Shown here one piece after another: positions 17,298 through 26,493 of a DNA stretch of 64,000 bases. Below the pieces are notes generated by a model, which saw only the letters and a list, made by a program, of their open reading frames with translations, had not been told where the DNA came from and did not search any database. Source of the DNA: Pirellulaceae bacterium (GTDB taxonomy: Bacteria > Planctomycetota > Planctomycetia > Pirellulales > Pirellulaceae); assembly GCA_018402565.1 (NCBI GenBank), contig JAGYIQ010000004.1, positions 496,001-560,000 on the forward strand, given 5' to 3'. Position 1 is the stretch's first letter. Every line of letters begins with the position of its first letter. The translations under genes were made by a program, and so were the position numbers.

Positions 17298-18551
17298 ATG
17301 CGGGAAAGCCAACAGTTTAAGCATGTTCTCTCCAACGGGATTGTTGTTCTGGGAGAGACCATGCCCTGGCTGCGGACGGCTGCCTTTTCGCTGCAGTTGC
17401 GAGCCGGGTCGGCCTACCAACCGGTGGGCCAGAACGGCTTGGCGGCTTTGACTTGTGAAATGTCGGAACGGGGCTGTGGAGAGTATGGCAACCGCGAATT
17501 CCTCGAGGCCACCGAGCTACTCGGTGCGCATACGTCGAACCACGTCGCCACCTATCACATTGGTTATTCGGGCTCGTGTTTGAGCGAAAATTTTGGACCA
17601 CTGTTGGCGCTGTACGCCCAGTTATCCCGCCGAGCCCATCTGCAGGTCAACGAGTTTGAGCCGGCGCTGTTGGTCTGCCAGCAGGAGCTGCATTCGCAGG
17701 AGGACGACCTACCGCAGCAGACGTTGCGATTGTTGCGGCAGCAGTACTTTGGCCCCACCTTGGGGCAGTGGCCGGATGGTGACTTGGCCGAGTTGCCGGG
17801 GATCACTTACGACGCGGTATCGGACTATTACCAGCGTCACTATCGTCCGGCGGAAATGATCCTGTCGCTGGCGGGGAACTTCGATTGGTCGGCCACCATC
17901 GAGAGGATCGAAGCCCTGTGGGGCGACTGGCATGGGGGCGAGACGTCACGTCTGGCGACACCACCAGCGGAGGTGTCTTATCAACATTTGGAAGAGAGCA
18001 GCCAACAGACGCACATCGCCTTGGCCGCGCCGTCGGTGCCGTTTGGCCAAGACGACTATTTTTTGATTCGCTGTGCGGTGGGGGCCCTGGGGGATGGCAT
18101 GAGTTCCCGTCTCTTCCAAGAAGTCCGCGAAAAACGCGGCCTGTGTTACTCCGTGTTCGCTGGTATCCACTCCTTGCAAGACTCGGCCTGCATCACCAGC
18201 TACGCGGGCACGACGGCGGCTCGCGCCCAGGAGACCCTGGACACGATGGTCGTTGAATTCGCTCGCTTGCAGGAGGGCATCACGGAAGAAGAACTGCAAC
18301 GCATCAAGACACAAGTTCGCACGGGTTTGATGGCCCAGCAAGAGTCCTGTCGTTCCCGCGCCGGGGCGATGGCCAGCGACTGGTTCTACCTCGGACGCGT
18401 CCGCACGCGCGAAGAGATCAATGCTGAGTTGAACCGGTTGACGGTCCCTCGTGTCAATCAATACCTGGCCGATCACCCGATCCGCATCACCTCGCTGGTG
18501 ACCGTGGGCCCCGCACCGTTGGAGTTGCCTGATGGCGTTTGCCAATTATAA
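17298..18551 (+). CDS. M16-family peptidase homologue, catalytically inactive subunit
   Basis: 417 residues from ATG 17298, chosen for the GAGGAG seven bases upstream; ATG 17271 is in frame as an alternative. The M16 fold is clear (LSNGIVVLGETMPWLRTAAFSLQLRAGSAYQ; GMSSRLFQEVREKRGLCYSV, the C-terminal M16 R/Y-type motif). The zinc motif HXXEH is replaced by LAALTCEMSERG, so it cannot bind zinc. M16 enzymes of this type often work as pairs, one subunit carrying the zinc site and one the R/Y motif. The next gene supplies the zinc site and overlaps by 20 bp. Confidence 0.88.
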   Translation: MRESQQFKHVLSNGIVVLGETMPWLRTAAFSLQLRAGSAYQPVGQNGLAALTCEMSERGCGEYGNREFLEATELLGAHTSNHVATYHIGYSGSCLSENFGPLLALYAQLSRRAHLQVNEFEPALLVCQQELHSQEDDLPQQTLRLLRQQYFGPTLGQWPDGDLAELPGITYDAVSDYYQRHYRPAEMILSLAGNFDWSATIERIEALWGDWHGGETSRLATPPAEVSYQHLEESSQQTHIALAAPSVPFGQDDYFLIRCAVGALGDGMSSRLFQEVREKRGLCYSVFAGIHSLQDSACITSYAGTTAARAQETLDTMVVEFARLQEGITEEELQRIKTQVRTGLMAQQESCRSRAGAMASDWFYLGRVRTREEINAELNRLTVPRVNQYLADHPIRITSLVTVGPAPLELPDGVCQL

Positions 18552-19773
18552 GCTGAACAATGGTCTGGAAATTGTCGTCGACGATAACCCGCACTGCCAG
18601 TTGACCGCGGTCGGGTACTTCGTGCGGGCGGGCGCCGTGGACGAACCGGCGGAGTTGTCGGGGGTCAGTCACTTCTTGGAGCACATGTGCTTCAAGGGCA
18701 CGCCGCATCGGACCGCTCTGGAGATCAACCAGCAACTGGATGATCTGGGGGCCAACTGCAACGCTCGCACGGGCGAGGAGAGCACGGTTTACCACGCCAC
18801 GGTGTTGCCCGAGTTCCAAGGGGCGATCGTGGAGTTGCTGAGCGACATGATGCAGCCGACCTTGGCGGAAGAGGACTTTGTCACGGAGCAGCAGGTGATC
18901 CTGGAAGAGATCGCCATGTACCGCGACCAGCCGCCGTATGGGGGTCACGAACAGATCATGACGTCCTACTTTGCCAGCCACCCGCTGGGTCAACCGGTCT
19001 TGGGCACCGAGCAATCGGTCTCGGCGATGACGCCGACAGGGATGGCCGCCTACCATCGCCAACGTTATTCCCCCAGCAACATGGTCTTGGCCGCGGCCGG
19101 GCGTGTCGACGTGCCGCAACTCCTGCAGGATGTGGAGCGATTGACCAAGCATTGGCCGGTCGCCAACCTCCCACCGCGACAGCGTACCACCGTCCAAGGG
19201 CACAGCGGACGACAGACACTGGTGGTCCCGCAAGCCAACCAGCACTACGTGTTGCAGTTATCGCCGGGCCCCTCGCTGCACGATCCGGACCGGTATGCCG
19301 CTCGATTGGCGGCGATGATCTTCGGCGATGACACCGGCAGTCGGCTGTTTTGGGAACTGATCGATACGGGACTAGCCGATGTGGCGGCAGTCGGGCACTA
19401 CGAATACGAATCTGGCGGCGTGCTGATGTCCATGTTGGCGACTCGTCCCGAAGACGCGGAGGAGGTCTGGGAGACCTTCGAACGGCTGGAACGCGAGTTC
19501 AGCGACAAACTGCCCACCGAACGCGAATTGCAGTTGGCTCAGGCCAAATCGATCGCCGCGTTGTGTTCGGCCAACGAATTGAGCGAGAACCGCATGTTCG
19601 ATCTGGGGAGCCAGTGGTCGACTTATGGGGAGTTCAAATCAGTCGACGAAGTGGTGGAGCTGTACCGGCGAGTGACCTTGGCTGATATTCGTCGCGTGAT
19701 CGAGCGTTTCCCCACAACGCACAAGCAGGTATTATGGATTGGTCCCGACGGCGAATCCTGCAGCGCGGAGTAG
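18532..19773 (+). CDS. M16-family zinc peptidase, catalytic subunit
   Basis: 413 residues from ATG 18532, overlapping the upstream M16 gene by 20 bp. It has the inverted zinc motif in GVSHFLEHMCFKGTPHRT (His47, Glu50, His51) and the third ligand in VILEEIAMYRDQP (Glu125/126). The second half (SRLFWELIDTGLADVAAVG) lacks the R/Y substrate motif found in its partner, so the two should form a heterodimer like mitochondrial processing peptidase or bacterial PqqF/YmxG relatives. Probable role: degradation of peptides in the cytoplasm. No signal peptide. Confidence 0.9.
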   Translation: MAFANYKLNNGLEIVVDDNPHCQLTAVGYFVRAGAVDEPAELSGVSHFLEHMCFKGTPHRTALEINQQLDDLGANCNARTGEESTVYHATVLPEFQGAIVELLSDMMQPTLAEEDFVTEQQVILEEIAMYRDQPPYGGHEQIMTSYFASHPLGQPVLGTEQSVSAMTPTGMAAYHRQRYSPSNMVLAAAGRVDVPQLLQDVERLTKHWPVANLPPRQRTTVQGHSGRQTLVVPQANQHYVLQLSPGPSLHDPDRYAARLAAMIFGDDTGSRLFWELIDTGLADVAAVGHYEYESGGVLMSMLATRPEDAEEVWETFERLEREFSDKLPTERELQLAQAKSIAALCSANELSENRMFDLGSQWSTYGEFKSVDEVVELYRRVTLADIRRVIERFPTTHKQVLWIGPDGESCSAE

Positions 19774-19807
19774 ATCGGGCAGCTCGTAAATTTCCCGCAA
19801 TTGCGCT

Positions 19808-19881
19808 GGGTCCTATGGGTCGGATAGGTCCCATACGTCCCATAAGTCCGATAAGACCGATACGTCCCATAAGCCCCGTAC
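19808..19881. repeat. 9-bp minisatellite
   Basis: Loose tandem copies of a nine-base unit of the type CCCATAAGT/CCGATACGT. It lies between convergent genes (the M16 operon and the sigma54 activator gene). Confidence 0.7.
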
Positions 19882-19891
19882 AGCCACTTCA

Positions 19892-21925
19892 TCAGCTGAC
19901 GCGGTAGCGTTCCAGATCAAATCGTTTGATTTTGCGATCGAGCGTCGAGCGTTCCACGCCCAAGATCGTGGCCGTCTTGCTCTTGTTCCATTGAGTGTGG
20001 TTCAGCACATTCAGGATATGACGACGCTCTAACTCGTCCAGCGAAATGGTCTCGCACGGACCATCGGTCTCGATCTCCAGATTGGTTTCACTGGCGGAAC
20101 GCAGATTGGACAACGCCAGCTCATCGATATCGATCGTGTCTCGAGTCGACAGAACGACAGCTCGTTCGATGACATTTTTGAGTTCGCGGACGTTGCCTGG
20201 CCAGCGATAATGGGTCATGCGTTCCATGGCAGCCTTGGTGAAACGTTTGTTGCGTTTACCCAATTCGGTGCAGAACTTGTGCAGGAAGTACTCCGCGATC
20301 TCAGCCACGTCTTCCCGGCGTTTTCGCAGGGCGGGGACATCGATTTCCACCACCTTCAAGCGAAAGTACAGATCTTTGCGGAACGTGCCTTGCTGCACGG
20401 CTTGTTCCAGATCGCGATTGGTGGCGGCGATGACTCGGACATTGACCTTGATCGGCTTGCTGCCACCGACGCGTTCGAAGGGATGGCCTTCTAAGACTCG
20501 GAGGAACTTGGCTTGGACCGTGGCGCTCATCTCGCCGATTTCATCCAGCATCAAGGTCCCGCTGTCGGCGGTTTCAAACTTGCCCATCTTCTTCTCGGTC
20601 GCGCCGGTAAACGCACCTTTCTCGTGCCCGAACAGCTCGCTCTCGAGCAGGGACTCGGATAGGGCGGCACAATTCATGCAGATGAACGGGCCCTTGTTGC
20701 GTTGGCTGCTGAAGTGGATCGCACGGGCGACCAATTCCTTGCCGACGCCGCTTTCACCGCGCACCAACACGGTAGCGTTGGTCGGAGCGACCTGAGCGAC
20801 CTGTTGGTGGACCAACTGCATGGCCGGGCCACTGCCGACGATCTCGCTTTCCGTCCCCAATCGCTCGCGGAGTTGGGTGACTTCACGACGAGTGACGGAG
20901 ATCACTTCGCTCATTTTCTGTTGCCGGCTGAGACTCTTGTAAGAGAGCGACAGATTGTCGGCCACCGCCAAAGTGAAGTCCAAATCCTGGGCGCTGAGGA
21001 CCTGATCGGCTTCGGTCGTGTAGAGATGGATCAGGCCACGCACCTGCACGGGGCCGGCGCCGGAGTTCGGCGTGACGCGCAGGGGGGCGCAGATCACGCT
21101 CTGCGCCAGAATTTCACCCTTGCTGTCGCGGAGTCCAATATTCGAGTCGTCGGCGATGTCCTGCGCCAGGATCGCCTCTCCGGTTTCGGTCACGGTCCGC
21201 GCCAAGTAGTTTGAGATCCGCCGGTAGGTTTGCTGTTGGTCGCTGCGGGAGGCCACCAAGTCCAGCTCCGGCGTCTGACCTTTATCGCCTGATCGAACCA
21301 ACCAGATCGCGCCGGCACTGACCTGCGTGTTCTCGAACAGTCCATCCAGGGCCAACCGAGCGGCGGCAGCGAAAGTTGTCTGTCCCGCTAGCGTGAAGGC
21401 GAGTCGGCAAAGATGCCAAGCCTGGCGACCGATCGAGGACCCCGCGTCGGCCGGGTGATCCCGATGCAGCAACTCGGTCTCTTGCTTGCGATGCACAATT
21501 TGCGGGGGGTCGGCTTCCCAATCGCCCAACAGACTGTCGGCCGAGGGCTCCACTTCGTCCAACTCCAACCCGGCCGCTGTGGCTTGAGGCTGGGCCAGCG
21601 TCGGCGATTCCTCGACGCCAAATTGTGGCGGCAGTTGAGCGTAGTAGGTGAGCGTGGATTTCCCCAACGTGATCACGTGACCGCTATCCAACGTGTGGTC
21701 ACTGACCAATCGCACGCCATCGACCGCCGTCCCATTCCGGCTCTCGAGATCGCGAATCACCCATTGGCCGTCCGCATGAAAGATTTCGGCGTGGTAGCGG
21801 CTGACCTGCTCGGAGCGAACGACGATGGAATTGGTGGGGGAACGGCCAATGGTCACCCGCCGTCCGACCACCAGTCGGAACACATCGGACCACTTGTTGT
21901 CTTCTTGAATTACCAAATAGGCCAT
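19892..21925 (-). CDS. FHA-GAF sigma54-dependent transcriptional activator
   Basis: 677 residues. The N-terminal FHA domain (about 22-95) contains [20 protein letters not shown] and [10 protein letters not shown], which bind phosphothreonine. A GAF domain covers about 180-330. The AAA+ domain (360-600) has Walker A GESGVGKE (390-397), the sigma54-contacting loop GAFTGA (437-442), Walker B LMLDEIG and the arginine fingers in the FRKDLYFRL region. The end is a Fis-type HTH ([24 protein letters not shown]). There is no receiver domain, so control is likely by a Ser/Thr kinase through FHA plus a GAF ligand. No partner kinase is adjacent. Confidence 0.93.
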   Translation of the reverse strand: MAYLVIQEDNKWSDVFRLVVGRRVTIGRSPTNSIVVRSEQVSRYHAEIFHADGQWVIRDLESRNGTAVDGVRLVSDHTLDSGHVITLGKSTLTYYAQLPPQFGVEESPTLAQPQATAAGLELDEVEPSADSLLGDWEADPPQIVHRKQETELLHRDHPADAGSSIGRQAWHLCRLAFTLAGQTTFAAAARLALDGLFENTQVSAGAIWLVRSGDKGQTPELDLVASRSDQQQTYRRISNYLARTVTETGEAILAQDIADDSNIGLRDSKGEILAQSVICAPLRVTPNSGAGPVQVRGLIHLYTTEADQVLSAQDLDFTLAVADNLSLSYKSLSRQQKMSEVISVTRREVTQLRERLGTESEIVGSGPAMQLVHQQVAQVAPTNATVLVRGESGVGKELVARAIHFSSQRNKGPFICMNCAALSESLLESELFGHEKGAFTGATEKKMGKFETADSGTLMLDEIGEMSATVQAKFLRVLEGHPFERVGGSKPIKVNVRVIAATNRDLEQAVQQGTFRKDLYFRLKVVEIDVPALRKRREDVAEIAEYFLHKFCTELGKRNKRFTKAAMERMTHYRWPGNVRELKNVIERAVVLSTRDTIDIDELALSNLRSASETNLEIETDGPCETISLDELERRHILNVLNHTQWNKSKTATILGVERSTLDRKIKRFDLERYRVS

Positions 21926-22443
21926 TCAACCATCCTGATTGGGAGACGAAGGCGGTACCCAGCGGGCCTTGGGGCAGCCACAGAAGGGAAACCGAACCCC
22001 CGATTCTACCCTTTTTTAGGGGTCCGCGGCAATAATTGGCTCGCTGGACCGGGTTTTACTCGCCGGAACGCGATTTTGTGTTAGAATTTAGGGACCGTTG
22101 GCCTGGGGGAGAGCCCCTTTTCTGGGAGTAATCGCTAGGGACAGAACAATGGTTTTAATGCCTCGCATCCGGAACAATTGTGCGGATTGTCCAATTTCAC
22201 CGAGAATCTTTTCTTGCGGAATGGGAAACCGACAATTAACCTGATAGGGAGATCGGGCGGAATCTGGGGCGAGATCGGCTGGCGGTAGCAGCCAGTGGGC
22301 GGATTGATGCACTCGAGGCGGTTGATTGGACCTGGCCGAACCGAGGGTGCGAGAAACCGTCGAAGTGTCAAGCACGGGGTTCGACGTCGGCGCAAGCTTG
22401 GGCGTTCAGGGGAATTTAAACGGGAAATTCGGAGTTTCTTTCG
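21926..22443. other. Gene-free divergent intergenic region
   Basis: 518 bp between the divergent sigma54 activator and DUF1598 genes. No frame looks coding. AT-richer patches near 22030-22090 (TTTACT and TAGAAT) recall promoter boxes but are 21 bp apart, too far for a good sigma70 promoter. Confidence 0.45.
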
Positions 22444-23838
22444 ATGTATCAAACTTTTCGTGCTGGTTTTGTGTCGCGTTGGGCAAATTTGTCCCGCTGG
22501 GCGGCGTTGGCGTTGGCCATGGTTGTCGCAGCCGGTGCCACTTCGGCTCACGCTCAATTCGGTACGGGTTTCGGTAGCGCGGTGGGTGGTGTCCGCGTGG
22601 ACGCCAGCGGCGTGTTGCGTTTGACCCCGGAACAGTTGGACGGAGCCGTGCAACGCCAATTGGCAGCGGTGGTGGGTGAAAACAATCGCCTGTTCGCCGA
22701 CAATGACGGCCTGCGGAAGCTGTCGCTGCGTCGGCTGAATGCCGCCGTGGCCCAGGCCGCTCGCGAGGGGCAAACCCTGCCCGCGGAAGCTCGGTTTTTG
22801 GCCGGGTTGGTGCGGATCGAGTATGTGTTTGTCGATCAAGCGAACCAGGACTTGATCCTGGCCGGTCCCGCCGACGAATTGGTAGCGGACGCTCAAGGCA
22901 ACGTCGTGGGCAAGAACACCGGCCTGCCGGCTCTGCATCTGGAAGACCTGATGACCGCCCTCCGCACGGTGGAACAAGCCACGTCCGGTGCCGGCATCAG
23001 TGTTTCCATCGAACCCTCGGATGAATCGCGCGTCGCCTTTCGGCAATTGACAACGGCTGCCGAGCGAGCCAACCAGGTCAATGCAGCCTTGGTCAATCGC
23101 TTGGAAGAGGCGATGGGCCCGCAGAACGTGATCCTGACCGGCGTACCAACCGATAGCCGCTTCGCCAACGTGTTGGCCTTGGCCGACTACCGCATGAAGC
23201 GAATCTCGATGGGCTTGGATGCGTCGCCAGTTCAGGAACTGCCCAGTTTCATCAGCCTGTTGGCCCGCAGTACTGCTCTCAAGTCGCACACGCCGCGGTT
23301 CTGGATGGAGATGAATTACAACCCGCTGCGTCGCAGTGAGGATGGCAAGGTGTGGCAATTGAGCGGCACCGGCGTCAAGACCCTGACGGAAAACGACTTC
23401 ATCAACCAAAAGGGCGAGTCACAAGCGACCGGCAAACGCGATCCGATCGCGACCAAGTGGGCCGAATCGATGACCGAGCACTACGGTGATCTGATCAACA
23501 AGGACCAGATTTTTGCGGAACTGCGAAATGTGTTCGACATGTCGGTGATCGCCGCCTTGATCGCCAAAGAGGACATGATCGGCGAATCCGGCGTGCAGAT
23601 CGACACCTTGGTTGGGACCGGCGAACCCGTTTCCATGCCCAAGTGGAATGCTCCGACCCAGGTCCCAACCGCGGCCAGCTTGGTCAACCATCGCCGTGGT
23701 ACGATTGTCACCGCTTCGGGCGGCGTGCAATTGGACCCCTGGACCGTGGTCAGCAACGTCGAAGTGGGCGGTGACCTGAGTGACTTGGCGGCCAAGATGG
23801 CGGCACCTGCCGAGGACAGCCGTTTGGCCTGGAACTGA
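22444..23838 (+). CDS. Secreted DUF1598 protein
   Basis: 464 residues. The signal peptide ends in SAHA-Q (about residue 37). The mature part contains LRRLNAAVAQAAREGQTLPAEARFLAGLVRIEYVFVDQANQDLILAGPAD, and later PRFWMEMNYNPLRRSEDGKVWQLSGTGVKTLTEND. This pattern fits DUF1598, a family known mainly from planctomycetes, exported and without known function. It is monocistronic and ends in a clear terminator. Confidence 0.82.
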   Translation: MYQTFRAGFVSRWANLSRWAALALAMVVAAGATSAHAQFGTGFGSAVGGVRVDASGVLRLTPEQLDGAVQRQLAAVVGENNRLFADNDGLRKLSLRRLNAAVAQAAREGQTLPAEARFLAGLVRIEYVFVDQANQDLILAGPADELVADAQGNVVGKNTGLPALHLEDLMTALRTVEQATSGAGISVSIEPSDESRVAFRQLTTAAERANQVNAALVNRLEEAMGPQNVILTGVPTDSRFANVLALADYRMKRISMGLDASPVQELPSFISLLARSTALKSHTPRFWMEMNYNPLRRSEDGKVWQLSGTGVKTLTENDFINQKGESQATGKRDPIATKWAESMTEHYGDLINKDQIFAELRNVFDMSVIAALIAKEDMIGESGVQIDTLVGTGEPVSMPKWNAPTQVPTAASLVNHRRGTIVTASGGVQLDPWTVVSNVEVGGDLSDLAAKMAAPAEDSRLAWN

Positions 23839-23873
23839 CTCTAGCAGTCCGATGCTGCAAATTGAAACCTCTG

Positions 23874-23914
23874 GACGACCGGCAAGGTAAAACTTGTCGG
23901 TCGTCTGTGTTTTT
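23874..23914 (+). terminator. Intrinsic terminator after the DUF1598 gene
   Basis: Stem GACGACCG-CAAG / CTTG-CGGTCGTC with loop GTAAAA, then TGTGTTTTT. Confidence 0.8.
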
Positions 23915-24055
23915 CTCCCGTGGTGATCACGCGGCAAATTTCTCGAAACTCTCACGAATCCAGCGTGTTCTTAGGGTGTCGGCTCACACCCTTCCAAGCA
24001 GGACAACGTCCTGATTTGGTTCGTCCCTGTGAACCGGGGTGATTTTTTGGGTCTC

Positions 24056-24098
24056 AAAACCACGGCCATTGCGTGAAGGTGGATGGGGCCGTGGTTTT
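24056..24098 (+). promoter_or_regulatory. Perfect 12-bp leader hairpin before the EF-hand gene
   Basis: AAAACCACGGCC pairs exactly with GGCCGTGGTTTT over a 19-nt loop. It ends 24 bp before the ATG. The right arm is followed by GGTTCTTCTC and then the GGGAG ribosome binding site, so it may be a leader structure or a weak terminator. Confidence 0.5.
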
Positions 24099-24122
24099 GG
24101 TTCTTCTCTGGGAGAGATTGAC

Positions 24123-24869
24123 ATGTTGAAGCGAACGATGATTGGCAAATTAGCTGCAGTATTGATGGCGGGTCTGGGTCTGGCCCTGGCGGTAGATGGG
24201 CTGCAGGCCCAGGAAAATGAAGGACGCGGCCGGCAAGAACGCGGCGGGCAACAGGAAGGTCGCGGCGGACGTGGCCAAGGGGGTCCAGGCCAAGGGGGTC
24301 CAGGCCAAGGTGGGCCGGGTGGAGCTGGCGGGCGTGGCGGCAACATGATGGCGAATCTGTTCGTCGGCATGTTCGATGCGAACAAGGATGGCAAACTGTC
24401 CATCGAAGAGCTGGAAGCCGGCATCGCCAAAATGAAGAAGCTGGATACCGATGGAGACGGATTTCTCAGCTCGGAAGAACTGCAAGAGGGCCTCCGCGAG
24501 ATGATGCCCCCCATGCCTCGTCCCGGAGCCGGTGGCCAAGGTGGCGGTGGACGCGGCGGTGAAGGGGGCGCCGGCGGACGTGGCGCCGGCGGACGTACGC
24601 CGGCGGACGTGGCGGCGAAGCGGGCGGACGCGGCGGACGTGGTGAAGGTGGCGGGCGCGGCGAAGGGGGTGGTCGCGGCGGACGCGGTGAAGGTGGCGGG
24701 ACGCGGCGGACGCGGCGGTGAAGGTGGCGGACGCGGCGGTGAAGGTGGCGAAGGCGGCGGTGAAGGTGGCGGACGCGGCGTGAAGGTGGCGGGCGTGGCG
24801 GCGAAGGTGGCGGGCGGTCGTAGTGACCATGACTTGCCCAGCCATCTGGCTGGTCGGAAAACTTTCTAG
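24123..24869 (+). CDS. Secreted EF-hand protein with Gly/Arg-rich repeats
   Basis: 248 residues from ATG 24123 with GGGAG upstream. After a signal peptide (LAAVLMAGLGLALAVDGLQAQ) comes a Gly/Gln/Arg-rich stretch. An EF-hand pair follows, FDANKDGKLSIEELE and LDTDGDGFLSSEELQ, both with complete calcium-loop acidic residues. The C-terminal 90 residues come from a GC-rich repeat. There the frame leaves the Gly-rich reading (VAAKRADAADVVKVAGAAKG), returns (GRGGRGGEGGGRGG) and leaves again before the stop, as expected from small insertions or deletions. The native C-terminus is therefore uncertain. Confidence 0.78.
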   Translation: MLKRTMIGKLAAVLMAGLGLALAVDGLQAQENEGRGRQERGGQQEGRGGRGQGGPGQGGPGQGGPGGAGGRGGNMMANLFVGMFDANKDGKLSIEELEAGIAKMKKLDTDGDGFLSSEELQEGLREMMPPMPRPGAGGQGGGGRGGEGGAGGRGAGGRTPADVAAKRADAADVVKVAGAAKGVVAADAVKVAGRGGRGGEGGGRGGEGGEGGGEGGGRGVKVAGVAAKVAGGRSDHDLPSHLAGRKTF

Positions 24870-24902
24870 CCATCGCAGTGATCACTGCGATGGCTTTTTT
24901 TC
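24868..24902 (+). terminator. Intrinsic terminator after the EF-hand gene
   Basis: A perfect palindrome, GCCATCGCAGTGATC and its complement, followed by seven T. It begins at the stop codon. Confidence 0.9.
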
Positions 24903-24957
24903 TAGGCTCAGCCTTTGGCGAGGGGGCTAGGCTGTCCGCCAGGCCCACGCCACACTG

Positions 24958-24997
24958 GTGCTTTGTCACCCTATTTGGGGCCGGTGTGACAAAGCAC
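24958..24997. repeat. Family D palindrome, compact form
   Basis: GTGCTTTGTCACC and GGTGTGACAAAGCAC around a 12-nt loop containing TTTGGGG. It has the same arms as the long element at 4980-5198. Confidence 0.8.
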
Positions 24998-25064
24998 GAG
25001 ACACACCCGATCCGGACCGCAGTACACAGCGATCTAACTTTCTGGGACAAGAGAGTGGCGATAC

Positions 25065-26441
25065 GTGGCAATCAAGTCAGAGACCGGTCAGCCTGCCATG
25101 CATTCGATTCAAGCCTTCCGTGGTCGCTGGGCGTTATTCGGCGAACGCGTCGTGGAGAACGGCGTTCTCTTGGTAGGTTCGTCGCCAGCAGGTCCGCCAA
25201 AAATTTTGGCCACGGTGGATCCCTGGTCGACCGAACTGCCCGCGACAGAGGACTTGGTCCGCGTCTGGCGGCAGTGGGATGAGGCGGTCCCGGATGCTGA
25301 TGGTGCGATCGAGCGATTGTCGGACGTCGACTGTGGCACAAACGCGATCCTACCTGCGTTGGTGAACTGCCATTCTCACTTGGAGTTCAGCGACCTGCCC
25401 GCGCCGTTGTTGTCCGCCGGCTGTGGGTTCGCTGAATGGATACGGGCTGTGATTTTGCGGCGGGCAAACAGTGGCGATCCGGCCGTGACGACTGCGTCCG
25501 AATCGTTCAAGGCGGAGGTTTGCCACCAGGGCTGGCTGGAGATGTGGCGCGGGGGGACGGGCGCGGTCGGCGAGATCCTCAGCTATCCTACGCCGCAACC
25601 CGACTACGATGCGCTGGCCTGGCAGACGGGTCCGTCGGCTTTTCGCGGCGTTGTCTTCCACGAGGTCCTCGGCCTGGCACCCGCTCGGGCCCAAGCCAGT
25701 TGGGCGTGGGCTGCCGCAGCCCTGACGGCAGCATCGCCTGAAACAGCCGGCCCTGTCCGCGGCCTCAGTCCCCACGCGCCGTACTCCACTTCAACCTGGC
25801 TTTACCGTCAATGCGCGGTGTTCTGCCAGCAACACGCCGTCCCACTGGCGACCCATTTGGCTGAATCGCCCGAGGAGTTGGAGCTGCTCGCCGACCGCCG
25901 TGGTCCGTTAGTCTCCTTGCTCCAGGACTTGGGTGTTTGGCGACCGGAGGAGATCGCAGCCCGCAATGTGCGGGACGTGTTGCGGGAACTCGCTCAAGTC
26001 CCACGGTTATTGGTGGTGCACGGAAATTACCTGGCCCGAGAAGATTGGCGTTGGCTGTTGCAAGCGCAGCCGCAGGCGTCGATCGTGTATTGCCCGCAGA
26101 CACATGCTTACTTCCAACATCCGACCCACCCGTGGCGGCAGATGCTGCGCGATGGACTGAACGTGGCTTTGGGCACGGATTCCCGCGGCAGCAGTCCGAG
26201 TCTATCGCTCTGGGATGACCTGCTGTTGTTGCGTGAACTGGCTCCGGAACAGGACCCCCGCTTGCTGTGGCAGATGGCGACTCGAAACGGGGCCCTCGCC
26301 CTGGGATGCGCCGAGCGACTGGGTAGCTTGGAGCCCGGCAAGCTGGCGTCCTTCTGCTTGGCCCAAGTGGAGACCACCTCGGACGACTTTTCTTGGGAGG
26401 CCTTGCTGTCTCCCACGACACGACTGAGCCGCGATTGCTGA
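25065..26441 (+). CDS. Amidohydrolase-superfamily deaminase, possibly aminodeoxyfutalosine deaminase
   Basis: 458 residues. The metal site is visible: PALVNCHSHLEFSDLP (HxH), LSPHAPYSTS, PLATHLAESPEE, VVHGNYL and LNVALGTDSRGSSPSLSLWDD (last Asp ligand). This is the adenosine/cytosine-deaminase branch that includes MtaD, SsnA and aminodeoxyfutalosine deaminases. The HLEFS motif recalls the last group, which would fit the futalosine menaquinone route, but the substrate is inferred. The start could be GTG 25065 or ATG 25098. Monocistronic, convergent with the GT4 gene. Confidence 0.78.
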   Translation: MAIKSETGQPAMHSIQAFRGRWALFGERVVENGVLLVGSSPAGPPKILATVDPWSTELPATEDLVRVWRQWDEAVPDADGAIERLSDVDCGTNAILPALVNCHSHLEFSDLPAPLLSAGCGFAEWIRAVILRRANSGDPAVTTASESFKAEVCHQGWLEMWRGGTGAVGEILSYPTPQPDYDALAWQTGPSAFRGVVFHEVLGLAPARAQASWAWAAAALTAASPETAGPVRGLSPHAPYSTSTWLYRQCAVFCQQHAVPLATHLAESPEELELLADRRGPLVSLLQDLGVWRPEEIAARNVRDVLRELAQVPRLLVVHGNYLAREDWRWLLQAQPQASIVYCPQTHAYFQHPTHPWRQMLRDGLNVALGTDSRGSSPSLSLWDDLLLLRELAPEQDPRLLWQMATRNGALALGCAERLGSLEPGKLASFCLAQVETTSDDFSWEALLSPTTRLSRDC

Positions 26442-26493
26442 GGTCCCCGCTGGTCCGAAAATAACCTCCGACCCGGGCGCAGCCAGTGGGACG

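Noticed and set aside
22050..22090. Sigma70-like promoter boxes before the DUF1598 gene
   Set aside because: Spacing of 21 bp and weak boxes; not enough to call.
22135..23409. 424-codon frame on the minus strand
   Set aside because: Antisense shadow of the DUF1598 gene plus its leader.
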